From Takakia lepidozioides (taxonomy: Eukaryota > Streptophyta > Takakiopsida > Takakiales > Takakiaceae), in the NCBI GenBank assembly GCA_030704615.1, contig CM060733.1, positions 30,442,001 to 30,506,000 on the forward strand: a DNA stretch of 64,000 bases, given 5' to 3'. Shown piece after piece: positions 12,171 to 22,599 of the stretch. The translations under genes were made by a program, and so were the position numbers. The notes under the pieces were generated by a model, which was not told the DNA's origin, did not search any database, and saw only the letters and a list, made by a program, of their open reading frames with translations. The first letter of the stretch is position 1; every line of letters begins with the position of its first letter.

Positions 12171-12989
12171 AATGACACATGTCGGTCGGTCGTCTCACCC
12201 CTATGATCCTTGGTTCAAATTCTATGGACTTTTTTCCCTCTTTCCTTCGTCGAGGTGTCTCGTGTTGCCCCGCAAGGCCGTTTCGGCCCCTAGATGCCTC
12301 ATATGGCTTCCAACCCCTCAAGGAGTCTCCCAAAAATATAATCAAGCCGCTAGAATGGCCTAATCTCTCACCATTCCCTACCCATCAAGTACTATTAACC
12401 AACACAAAGGATTTAATTTTGCCACCCATCTAAACCAGCGACCGCTGGATAATAGCGGATTAAAATTCTATATCTATGGACCGGCGGTTGCCCAGCATGA
12501 CGGGACTGCGCTGTCGAGGCGTGATTGGCCCAGTGTGGGCCAGTCAATGGTCAACGGTTCAACACCCAGCGGTCCTCCGCTGGGACCGTACGTTTAAACT
12601 CAAAAAAAACAAAATTAATGTAGGCCACGCAGCGCGACAACCGAGCTGATCGTGGTTGTGGCAAGCATGACCAGGATTGGACTCTCAAACACTAACGTGC
12701 ACTTTGTCATTTTACCGAATATAGATTACCGTTGAGGAAGCACTCCATTCCCTTACAGCCATCATCACCAACAAACGCCAACTCAAAGCTAGCCCCTTTA
12801 GAGCACCCTGGGTCCACCTAGGAACTCAGGGGTTCATAGCAGCCCTCCTCTCTCTCTCTCTCTCCTGGTTATCTGGTGTCCCACAGGACACCCTTCCTAG
12901 TATAGGGCCCACCCCCGAGAGGGGGCAGTAGCCGTAAGGCGAAGTGGCTCTTAGTTACGCCGGCTACGGCCGGAGTCTTCTCTCTCTAC

Positions 12990-13410
12990 CATTGTAGAAT
13001 AAGAAACATGGATGAATTTGTAGACAATTTCATTCATTTGTTAATGTGCTATGGACATCTAAATATCTCCAAATATACCCAAAATTTCAAAAGTGCATGG
13101 TATTCAATAAATTGCATATTTGGGTAGAACTCTTCGGTAACAATTTAAACATTGTCATTATCTACAAGTTCTTATAACTAGATGGACAAATGTCATATAT
13201 AATTGGGGACCTACAAATTAGCTATTTTTTAAATTATAGAATATTATTTTTAATTAAAAAAATCTACAAATATTTAGGATGGATCCCTTTACTAAAAATA
13301 TTAGGCATATCATTATCTATCAATGTAAAAATATTGAACAAAAAACATAAATGAATTTTTTGCCCATGGACTTTCATGGAGGTCACATCTGTCGTTTTTG
13401 AGCCACCTGA
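12990..13410 (-). repeat. AT-rich block related in reverse to the MITE at 8594
   Basis: Read on the minus strand from about 13405, this block aligns with 8600-8790: an ACGACAGATG-type start, CCATGAAAGTCCATGG, TTGATAGATAATG and TTTTTAGTAAAGG. It is diverged and lacks the second end, so it looks like a fragment of an older copy. Confidence 0.45.
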
Positions 13411-13435
13411 TCTTGCACTCACCCGTCTACTCTTC

Positions 13436-13865
13436 CTTGAGCACAGTACCAGAGCATTCAATTGGAGGCATAGTAAATTGTAATGGTGTACAAGGAGCCA
13501 ATGTGTATTTCTCACTGTACCAGAGCATTCAATTGGAGGCATTTTGTATTAGAGCCAAAGCTAGTGTACCATTTTATCACAATATGTGCACTATAGATGT
13601 ACCTGAGCATTAGAATTGCTTACAATTGACTGCAATTGACTCAATGGTCTTTGAATGTGTACCACTCCACCACAACATGTGCAGTCTATAGTTGAACCAA
13701 AGCACTACAATTGGATTCGTACCAGAGCCCTATGACCATAATACATTCAATCTCTTTGATTGTACCACTTACTCACAATAGTACTATGCACTAACTAGTA
13801 GTCTAGTTGTACCACAGCCTTACAATTGATTACAATCGAGGTGAGGTCAATGTGAGGTCAATTGT
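13436..13865. repeat. Degenerate tandem repeat with GTACCA units
   Basis: Repeated units begin GTACCAGAGCATTCAATTGG or shortened versions (GTACCACTCCACCACAACATG, GTACCACAGCCTTACAATTG). Starts lie near 13447, 13518, 13568, 13599, 13660, 13719, 13764 and 13808. Spacing is irregular, 30-70 bp. The stretch is non-coding. Confidence 0.5.
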
Positions 13866-13894
13866 ACCATAACACAAATGTCGATCATTTATCC

Positions 13895-15311
13895 TCATGT
13901 TGCATGACCAATAAGCACCAGGATAGAACCGCAGAGGTAAGACCCCAAAGAAAAAAACAAGGACAGAAGAATGCAAAATACTTTATGACATCGACAACAA
14001 TTGGACTTATGTACACTCAAAGTCGGAGTCCACGTCGAGATCTTCGTCAGGAACATCCGCCTCCTCGAAAGCTGCTTCCTTGTGGGGGGCTGATGTTGAG
14101 CCGGAGGTGAGTTGTTGAAGCTCGCTGGAAACAGCTGCGCATCCCCCTCCATGCCGAAGAAGTGTCTGTCGGCGCTCTTACAGGCATGGAATGTTGCACC
14201 TGCAAATCCATAAAACGAATGGTAAAAACACCATTGAAACACAAATTGAAGATCATACTGTGGACAATTAGGAAACCTCAAGCAGGCCCACCTGTTCCCA
14301 AAGACAAGTCCACCACCCGCCCCCCATGCCAACTGCAAGTCTCCAGCAGAGTCTGTATGAATGCTGGAGATTTCTCCCGAGCACCTCTCCAAGGGACACC
14401 ATTCGTCCTTTTCAAAGTGCGCCCGAAGTCCACGTAATTAAACACCACATCGTCCTCCACAGGCTCACAGGTGGGGTCGATGTGTGTTGCAAGGTCCCTC
14501 AACTGGAACTCCGGAATCCCAGGAGGAAGGGTGTCCTTACGCAACCTTACCAAGCATAAAGCCTCGAACACCCAAGTCTGCAAGCAAACCCCAAAAATTT
14601 AGTTTTTCAAGATGCAGAAACACAAACGAAAGAAACAAGTTCAAGAGTCACTTGAAGAGAATAACTCACCCTCTACCCCGGGAACTCTCCCTTGGAAAGT
14701 GGAAGCGTGTTGATGCATGTCCATGTTTTGATGATCCTAAATCCGGAAGCCTTCATGTAGCTGAAAAGGGTTCTGCGTGCCAGCATGTCTTTTGCCTGTA
14801 ATGAAGAAGAGCAGCTGCGTCAGACAGGAATTTGTTGCTGAAAGAAAAAATCCACTGCCAGAAATGTGTATCTGACTTATTACATGTTGGTGTTGCATCG
14901 GAAGGGAGCACATCCGGCACAGGCAAACCGTCTGAAATGTCCAGTACCACCAGATCAGTTGCGTACGCTTGTTGGCTTCCATTCACCCACTCGGGCCTTT
15001 TGGTGACATGGGCCACAAAACCAAAACAATAGACCAGTTAGCCACATAATCAAATCCACAGGGAAATGAAAAACATTCATAGCAGACTTTTGTGTGGGTA
15101 CCTGAGTGAGGAAAGAAACCAGGACGTCCCATGTTTTTGATTTCTCCCCTTTGAATGTGGATTTTTTGGACTCCATCTTTGCCAAGAAGCTCTCGTTCAC
15201 CACCTCACTCCGATACTGACCCAAAACCCGAGAAGGGTGCTCTCTTGCCTCGTAAAGTTGCTCTTTCGTTTCGGAGTTCTCTTGTCCTTCCGAGTCGGAG
15301 AAGGCTTCCGC
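13895..15311 (-). pseudogene. N6/N4 DNA methyltransferase-like gene, multi-exon, decayed
   Basis: Conserved blocks lie in order on the minus strand. At 15311-15102 is a basic N-terminal block ending at a GT donor (SFLTQ). At 15030-14677 is HVTKRPEWVNG, ATDLVVLDISDG and a WQWIFSFSNKFLSDAAALL block, followed after a frameshift by LFSYMKASGFRIIKTW. At 14577-14292 is a block ending NGVPWRGAREKSPAFIQTLL...VVDLSLGTG. From 14199 it continues GATFHACKSADRHFFGMEGDAQLF. The 14292/14199 junction is a clean GT/AG intron that joins in frame to give DLSLGTGATFHA...RHFFGMEGD. That is the motif I pattern (KP..L...DPFxGSGTT...R.F.G.E.D) of the N6_N4_Mtase family. The catalytic [D/S]PP[Y/W]-like motif would be DISDG, so activity is doubtful. 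Frame breaks near 14790 and after about 14115 suggest a pseudogene. It could be a host gene or a transposon passenger. Confidence 0.6.
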
Positions 15312-16249
15312 TCAGTGGTGTCTTGCACATCTTGTTCCTGCCCCGCTACATTCTTCCCCTTCCCTTTCCCATCCCCTGCACCCTTTCCCTTCCGCTTTGG
15401 GAGTGCTACTTCTCTCCGGCTCTTTTGCAGCGAGGGATTGAATTATTCACTCCTGAATGTCTTTGTCACTGAGTGGTGCCGGTGCTGCTACGTTGTCATT
15501 GAAGTTCCTCATGACCACCTCCTCGAATGGTGTGTCTTGTTTCGGCAAGTCGAGGTACCACCTGCAGTCTCTGAAGTGCGCCCTGCTCCAGTCCTTGACA
15601 ATCCCAGCCGTGTACATTAGTATGTGTGGATCATGGGTGTTACAATGTACTGTACTGACTTCACGTAGTTTTGTAGCTCAAAACAACCTTGCATGATGCA
15701 AACATTGGAATCCTGCTTGTCCAGACTGACCTCTACCTCATGATTCTCATGGCCATGTAGTGTTGCCATGAGTTCTCCTATCTTGCACACTTAGACATTG
15801 TTTTGGAGCTTTCAGAAGCTCATAGGTGCAATGGGGGCATCCAAAGTGAGTCCGTATGTAACACATGGGGTGTTCCCGAAAAGGTCATGGGAGCGATTTG
15901 GCCATGACAATGGAGGTGAGGATCATATACCTGTGTTCTCATTCGGTCATTTGTCCTGTATGGTTGTTGTTGAGAGGTTACCAGGTGACTTGTATTATGC
16001 TGACCAACTGCTTCGCACTAGTTTTTTTCACTGAAGTATTTGGAAGGAAGCTCACCACAGATGTTGGAAAGCTGGATCAGCTGGCACAAAACTGATTGTG
16101 TCTTGTATAATAAATTTGAACACAGAGGGTCCAGAGCATGGATTCGCTCACTTTTGGATCACAAATTCATGTGCAACCACTGTGAAAGATGTTATGGGAA
16201 GGCCACCCTTTGAGGTCCTCAGCCTGGCTGGCTCCATAGCTGCTGCACT
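15312..16249. other. Spacer between methyltransferase remnant and fold-back region
   Basis: The upstream part (15312-15620) could hold a 5' exon or promoter of the methyltransferase remnant, but I cannot define one. ORFs on the plus strand (15237-15620, 15798-16034) have no recognisable domain. Confidence 0.3.
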
Positions 16250-17330
16250 ACCTGATAAGGCAATGACAGGCCGTTTTCAGACCTGGATTTGATGTGGAAT
16301 GAAGCATAGTGAGGTTCTATTTGCCAAACATGGCATTAGCCTGGGAAACAGTGATGGTAAGCTCTAAAGGACTCTGGCTAGTGATTAGTTACTTTATTTT
16401 GCCATATGAACAGCCACCTGCATTGTATGATTTATCTTGGCCAAGTGGGCTTGATCTTGGGCACTCAAATTGTATATGTGTCCATATCTAGATGTTGTGA
16501 CAGGGCAGGCTTTTCTTCCATGCCAAAATGCCTTACATGATGCATATCTTGGGGCAACTGTACATGATGTAGCATGAAGTCGCAGTCAGTCTTGTCATGC
16601 CCAAAGTGAGCACTTGGTTGCATGTTTTGGAGTCTGATTTACTGCAGGCTGGGCCAGCAAGAGTCCTGTGTACATAGGTCCTGAATCTGTACAATGACAG
16701 GCTGTTCTTACCTACCCAGAAGGCCTTGCACGATGCACGCCTTGGGGTACTTACATTTGGCCAAATGTAAAGCTGCAATATGGCTTGCCATGCCCAAGAA
16801 TTTTACTTGGTGGCATGCCCAAAGTGTAATTAATTGTAGGCTGGTCCTTCCAGTTGTCTGTGTGAACATTCCCTGAAATGTGTTGTAGGTCAGGTTGTTC
16901 TTACCTACCTTGCATAATGCTTGTCTTGGATCACCTCAAGGTACCTGTGTATACATATCTTGGATCTGTAATATGGCGAGAAGTTCTTATATGCCCATGA
17001 TATCTTGCATGGTGCATATCTTATTGATAACTATGGATGATATAATCTGAGGCTGCAATTTGACTTATATTGTGCAAGAGGGTCACTTGGGTACATTACA
17101 GGAATCTGATTATGAACATACCCCACCCTCCCACCCTATTTTATCATGACTGAATGGGTGGCATCACTTGGTGTGCTATGACAAGACTGGAAATGTTAGA
17201 TGGTGCCCTGTCATGGGTTGTTTATGTCGTTAATTGACAATGACCCTAGTTGGTCTTGTCCATGTCTTGACATGAAATGAATATCTTCCCTCTCCCTCTC
17301 TCTTTTTAACTTTTCTGCCACCTCTCTCCC
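16250..17330 (+). repeat. Repeat family A, copy 1 (3' part only)
   Basis: Matches 21240-22320 in direct orientation (shared AACAGCCACCTGCATTGTAT, TCTTGGCCAAGTGGGCTTG) and 17345-18485 in reverse. It ends in a CTCTCTCCCTCTCT tract leading into a T tract at 17331-17350, which is the hinge of the first fold-back. No coding capacity was seen. Confidence 0.85.
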
Positions 17331-17729
17331 TTTTTTTTTTTTTTTTTTTTAAGCACAAAAGAGAGGGAGAGAGAGGGAAGATACTCATGTCATGTCAAGA
17401 CATGGACAAGACCCACTAGGGTCATTGTCAATTAAAGATATAAACAGCCCATAAACAGGGCACCATCTAACACTTCCATTCTAGTCATGATTTCCCAATT
17501 GATTTCACCCAATCATTCACGATAAAACAGGGTGGGAGGGCGGGGTTTGTTTATGTACAGGTCTTGGCAACAAGACAAGCATATAAGCAAGCATCTTGTG
17601 TACTGAAAAATCAGATTGCTGCAGCCTGTCATACCCTTTCATGGCATCATAATTACAACAAGACATGCATTCTAGAGCAAAACATCTTGTGTATGTGAAG
17701 CCAGCCTGCAATATTATAGATTCAAGACA

Positions 17730-18270
17730 TGCCCTTCAAGCAAACATCTTGGGTATGACAAAATAATTTGCAGCCTACCTTATCAGTATTATCCCAAGAC
17801 ATGCATCATGCAAGGCATCTTGGGCAAGTAAGAACAACCTGTCATATTGCAGATTCAAGATATGTACACACAAGCATCTTGATGGACCAGCCTGCAGTTT
17901 ATCAGATTCCAAGCATGCACCAAGTAACCCTCTTGGGCATGACAAAGCATATTGCAGCCTCATTCTTTACCATTTGTAATTACCCCAAGACATGCATCTT
18001 GCAAGGCCCCTTGGGTAGGTAAGAACAGCCTGCCATACTACAGATTCAAGACATGTATACACAAGTATCTTGATGGACCAGCCTGCAGTTTTTCAGATTC
18101 CAAACATGCAACCAAGTAATCCTCTTGGGCATGACAAGACAAATTGCAGATTCATTCTATACCATTCATAATTGCCCCAAGACATGCATCATGCTAGACA
18201 TCTTGGGCATGGAAAAACGGCATACCATATTACAGATTCAAGACAAGGACACAAACACCTTGAGTGCCCG
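17730..18270. repeat. Tandem repeat of about 190 bp inside copy 2
   Basis: Units start with AGATTCAAGACATG near 17852, 18042 and 18234. Each also holds ATCTTGATGGACCAGCCTGC, CCCCAAGACATGCATC and CATCTTGGGCA. The inverted equivalents lie in copies 1 and 3 (for example 16530, 16723, 16905, 17000). Confidence 0.65.
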
Positions 18271-19454
18271 AGACCAAGCCCACTTGGCCAAAAAGTAAAC
18301 CATACATTGCAAGTCACTGGTCTGATGGCAAAACAAGGCTAATAATCTCTGGAAATGGTCCAGTAGAGTTTACCAACACTGTTTTCCATGAGGCTTACGC
18401 CAGGGTTTGCAAATGAGCCTCATTATGCTCCTTTCCACACCAGATTCAGGCCTGAAAGAGGCCTGTCATTGCCTTATCAGGCTGCCATCTTGAAAATCAG
18501 GGCCTCCTCTTCCTTAGATCCTAACAGCCACTGAGGCCTTACCCATAAAACTCAACTCCTCTTTAAGGCCAAAACAGTACCCAGCTTAATAATCCACAGG
18601 CACCGTTGTCAAAGATTCAAGACAAGGTAAGGTCCAGATGTTGGGCTTCAAGAGACAGGCCTGTCAGGCCGAAATGCTTCATCAAAGGTAGCAAAACATA
18701 AGTAAGAAGTAAGCATCAGCATGCCAAACTAGGAGCAAGCGGGTGGAAATCGGGGCTGCAGGCAGAGCCAAGTCAAGACGCCATACACAATAGGTTCCCT
18801 TTGCCCACATCCATATCTGCAAGCTCAAGAGAATTCATAGCAAGTAGGGACCCTCACCTGGTCCCATTACAAGCCCCCACAAAAACCAACAGGTTAGTGA
18901 GGATTGTGGAACCCCAGGTGAATCACAGACCCCTACGCTTGTCATCGATGTCAACTAAGAACCTCAAAAGCAAGAGAGAAAGTCATAAAACAAAATGAAC
19001 CCTAATCACCAAAAGCACCTTGAGCGATTGGGGAAGAGAACTGTACGCCATCACCACCAGCAAGCCACCTCCAGCAAAACAAAGGAGAAGTGAAGCATAT
19101 AAGCACACTTGCTAGGTTTAAGAAGGGAGAGAGAGATACTTCCCTACACAAGTGCCGCTGCAAAAATTAAAAGCCAGAGGAGGGAAAGAGACAATGCATT
19201 CACAGCATTGTCTCCCGCCTGTAAGAAAAAACAAAGCGCCGCCATTGCGCATCCCCAGGAGATTGCCCAGCACGGGTACGATGCAGTAAACAGGGTAGCA
19301 GCAAAACACAGACGCCATAAATGCTCTTCCCACGAGCTTAGAAGCACTGCTCGTGCTTCTGACGGCGGGAGAGACATCCTAGGGCTCTTGCCCGATTTTT
19401 CATCTGTGCAGGATGAATAATCAACACCACATCCTTTAAAACTCGACGGATGGT

Positions 19455-19500
19455 TAAACGGTAGGTTTTAGGGTAGGGGTTAGGGTTTCACACCTTAACT
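19455..19500 (+). repeat. Short telomere-like repeat in the inner arm
   Basis: The sequence TTTTAGGGTAGGGGTTAGGG is a degenerate run of the plant telomere unit TTTAGGG. Its inverse lies at about 20227-20262 in the other arm (AACCCTAACTCCTACCCTA). The run is too short and degenerate for a real interstitial telomere array. Confidence 0.5.
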
Positions 19501-19525
19501 AACCATAATTAGGGGTAATCAATAT

Positions 19526-20199
19526 CAGTCCAGGGCCATCAAGAGCTGTACACTTCATCCGGTTCAGATGAAAAAAAAATTATTGAGTTCATCCGTTGGA
19601 AAAAATCCAGCGGTAGGATGAAAAAACGGGAAATAACATCTAAGGCATCGGTTTTACATCCTCACAGGTAATTCCACATCTCTCTCCCTCCTCGGAATTG
19701 GCCGGTTGCATCAGTGTTCTTTTCATGATTTTCCATCTATACCAGATGGACTCTGAAAGGTGTTTTCACCCGACTTGTAAAGGTATTCTATCCATACCGG
19801 AAGAATCACCTGGGTGGACAATAAAGTACCTTTAAAAAGGACCTATAATTTTTCATTCCTCTTTTATTGACTTTCATCTACATCAGATGAGTCACCAGAG
19901 AATGAGGAATTACCTCCATAGGGGTTATGACACTAGCATCATATCTATAATTTTTCCATCCATGCCGGATGAAAAATACCAGGATTTGAATTCGTTTTAT
20001 TCCCCCTTTATGCTTTTTTTCCGTACTGGATGAGGCTTTCTCTTAAGGGATGACGAATTACCTGTTATGATGAATAACCGCTGCCCTGGATGATGTATAC
20101 TATTTTTTCATCCTGCTGATGGACCTGATCCAAATAAATGAACCTATTTATTTTTTCATCTGGACCGGATGAAAAAAGCGGCTGGCCATAGAGATTTTT
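19526..20199. repeat. Loop of the large fold-back, rich in TTTTTCATC / GGATGAAAAA pairs
   Basis: A central 0.7 kb between the arms. More than ten TTTCATC or GATGAAAA motifs occur, many paired as TTTTTCATCT...CCGGATGAAAAA small inverted repeats. No ORF of note. Confidence 0.65.
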
Positions 20200-22400
20200 T
20201 TAATTACCCTTAATTATTGCTAATTAAGGAGTGAAACCCTAACTCCTACCCTATAATCTACTGTTTAAACCTAGCTAATGGATGACATCCGTCGGGTTTT
20301 TAAGAGAAAGGGTATTGATTATTCATCCTCCGGATGAAAAATCGGGCTCTGCCCTAGGGTCTTTTCCCTTGTCAGCTGCATTCCTCGTGTTGCTGAGCTC
20401 GCGAGTTATGGCGTCTGAGCTCTGCTGCTACCTTGTCTGTTGCTTCATGCCGGACGAGCTCCTGGGGATGCGCAATGGCGGCGTCTTGTCTCTTCTCACA
20501 GGCAGGAGAACCCGATGTGATGGCATCGTCCCTTTCCCTCCTCTGGCTTTTATGTTTCGCAACGGCGCTTTGGTGGGGAAGTATATCGCTCCCTCTCCCT
20601 TCTTAGACCTAGCATTTGCATGCTTCGCTTCTCGTTTGCTGTGCTGGAGGTGGCGTGTTGGTGGCGATGACGTAGTGTTACCTTCCCCAATCACTCAAGG
20701 TACTTTTGGCGATTAGGGTTCCTTTTACTTCATATCTTTCTCTCTTGTTTTTGGGGTTCTTAATTGACATTGATAACAAGTGTAGGGGTCTGTGATTCAC
20801 CTGGGGTTTCACAATCCTCACTAACCCATTGGTTTTTGTGGGGGCTTCTGATGGGACCAGGTGAGGATCCCTACCTACTTTGAATTCTCTTGAGCTTGCA
20901 GATAAGGATGTGTGCAAAAGGAACATACTGCTGCTGCCTGCAGCCCCGATTTCAGCCCGCTTGCTCCCGGTTTGACATGATGATGCTTGCTTTTTACTTA
21001 TCTTTTGCTGCTGCTGATGGAGCGCTTTGGCCTGGCAGCCTTGTCTCATGCAGCACTGCATGTGAATCCTACCTTGTCTTGAATCTTTGACAGCTTTGCC
21101 TGTGGATTTTTAGACTAAGTTTCCCCTTCTTTTGGCCTTAAAAGAGGATTGATGGTGTAAGGGACTAGTCATAAGTGGCTGTTTGGCTCTAAGGATGAGG
21201 AGACCTAAGTTTTGTTAAAGAAGACAGCATGATAAGGCAGTGACAGGCCATTTTCAGACCTGGATTTGTTGTGGAATGGAACATAGTGAGGTTCTATTTG
21301 CAAAACATGGCATTAGCATCCTGTGAAACAATGACGGTAAGCTCTAAAGGACTCTAGCCAATGATTATTTACTTTATTTTGCCATATGAACAGCCACCTG
21401 CATTGTATGATTTATCTTGGCCAAGTGGGCTTGGTCTGGCACTTAAAGTGTATGTGTGTCCAGATCTAGATACTGTGACAGGACATGTCTTTCTTCCATG
21501 CCAAAACGTCTTACAGGATGTATATCTTGGGGCAACTATACATGATGTAGAATGAAGTCGCAGTCAGTCTTGTCAAGTCCAAAGTGATCACTTGGTTGCA
21601 TGTTTTGGAGTCTGATTTACTGCAGGCTGGGCCAGCAAGAGTCCTATGTGCAAAGGTCCTGAATATATACAATGACAGACTGTTCTTACATACCCAGAAA
21701 GCCTTGCACGATGCATGCTTTGGGGTGCTTACATTTGGCCAAATGTGAAGCTGTTTATCTTGCCCAAGAAGTGTACTTGGTGGCAGGCCTGAAGTGCAAT
21801 TAATTGCAGGCTGGTCCTTCCTGCTGCCGGTGTGAACACTCACTGAATGTGTTGTAAGGCAGACTGTTCTTACCTACTTTGCATAATGCTTGTCTTGGAT
21901 CACCTCAAGGTACTTGTGTATACATATCTTGGATCTGTAATGTGGCAAGATACTCTTATATGCCCATGATATCTTGCATGGTGCATATCTTATGGATAAC
22001 TATGGATGATGAAATCTGAGGCTGCAATCTGACTTATATTGTGCAAGAGGGTCACTTGGGTACATGACAGGAATCTGATTATGAACATACCCCGCCCTCC
22101 CACCCTGTTTTATCATGACTAAATGGGTGGCGTCACTTGGCATGTTATGACAAGACTGGAAATGTTAGATGGCGCCCTATCATGGGGCTGTTTATGTCTT
22201 TAATTGACAATGACCCTAGTTGGTCTTGTCCATGTCTTGACATGATATGAATATCTTCTCTCTCTTTTGTCTATGTCCATCTCGCTCTCTCTTTTTAACT
22301 TTTCTGCCCCCTCTCTCCCTCTCTGGTTTGTTTTGTTTTGTGAGCAGCACAAAAGAGAGGGAGAGAGAGGGAGAGAGAGGGAGAGATCAGGAAACCAAAA
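20200..22400 (+). repeat. Repeat family A, copy 3 (right arm of fold-back 2)
   Basis: The inverse of copy 2. Order along the unit: GGATGAAAAA hinge, telomere-like segment, GC-rich ATG-containing block (20360-20640, open as a 144-codon ORF at 20282-20716), a block with GTGATTCACCTGGGGTTTC, then the diverged tandem section. The tail has CAATGACCCTAGTTGG and TCTTGACATGA and ends in CTCTCTCCCTCTCT followed by CAGCACAAAAGAGAGGGAGA. The ORF is mirrored in copy 2 with breaks, so I do not call it a gene. Confidence 0.85.
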
Positions 22401-22599
22401 ATAAATAAAAATGTGGGGACGGGGGAGTGACTGAGCAGCTGCCGTTGTTGTTCAGTCAGTTTTTTATTTTTTGGCCCCCTCTCTCCCTCTCTCTCCGTCT
22501 GGAAACTGGGTTTATGGAATTGTTGTCCCAACTTCCATCCTTGAAAATTTTGAAAAATTGGGTTGCAGGGAATTTAGATGTTTTTCATTCAGAATACAT

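Larger units (their letters stand above)
17345..19525 (-). repeat. Repeat family A, copy 2 (right arm of fold-back 1, left arm of fold-back 2)
   Basis: The reverse complement of 20200-22400 across its length, and its outer half is the reverse complement of copy 1. It starts with AGCACAAAAGAGAGGGAGAG and ends in a telomere-like GGTTAGGGTTT segment. Short ORFs at 19109-19420 and antisense mirror those in copy 3 and are not independent genes. Confidence 0.85.

Noticed and set aside
13895-14392. 165-codon minus ORF as an independent gene
   Set aside because: Its first part is intron sequence and its end is out of the likely frame; the real signal is the methyltransferase exon beginning at 14199.
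20282-20716. 144-codon ORF in the GC-rich block of repeat copy 3
   Set aside because: Mirrored with breaks in copy 2 and absent in coherent form from copy 4; no recognisable domain.
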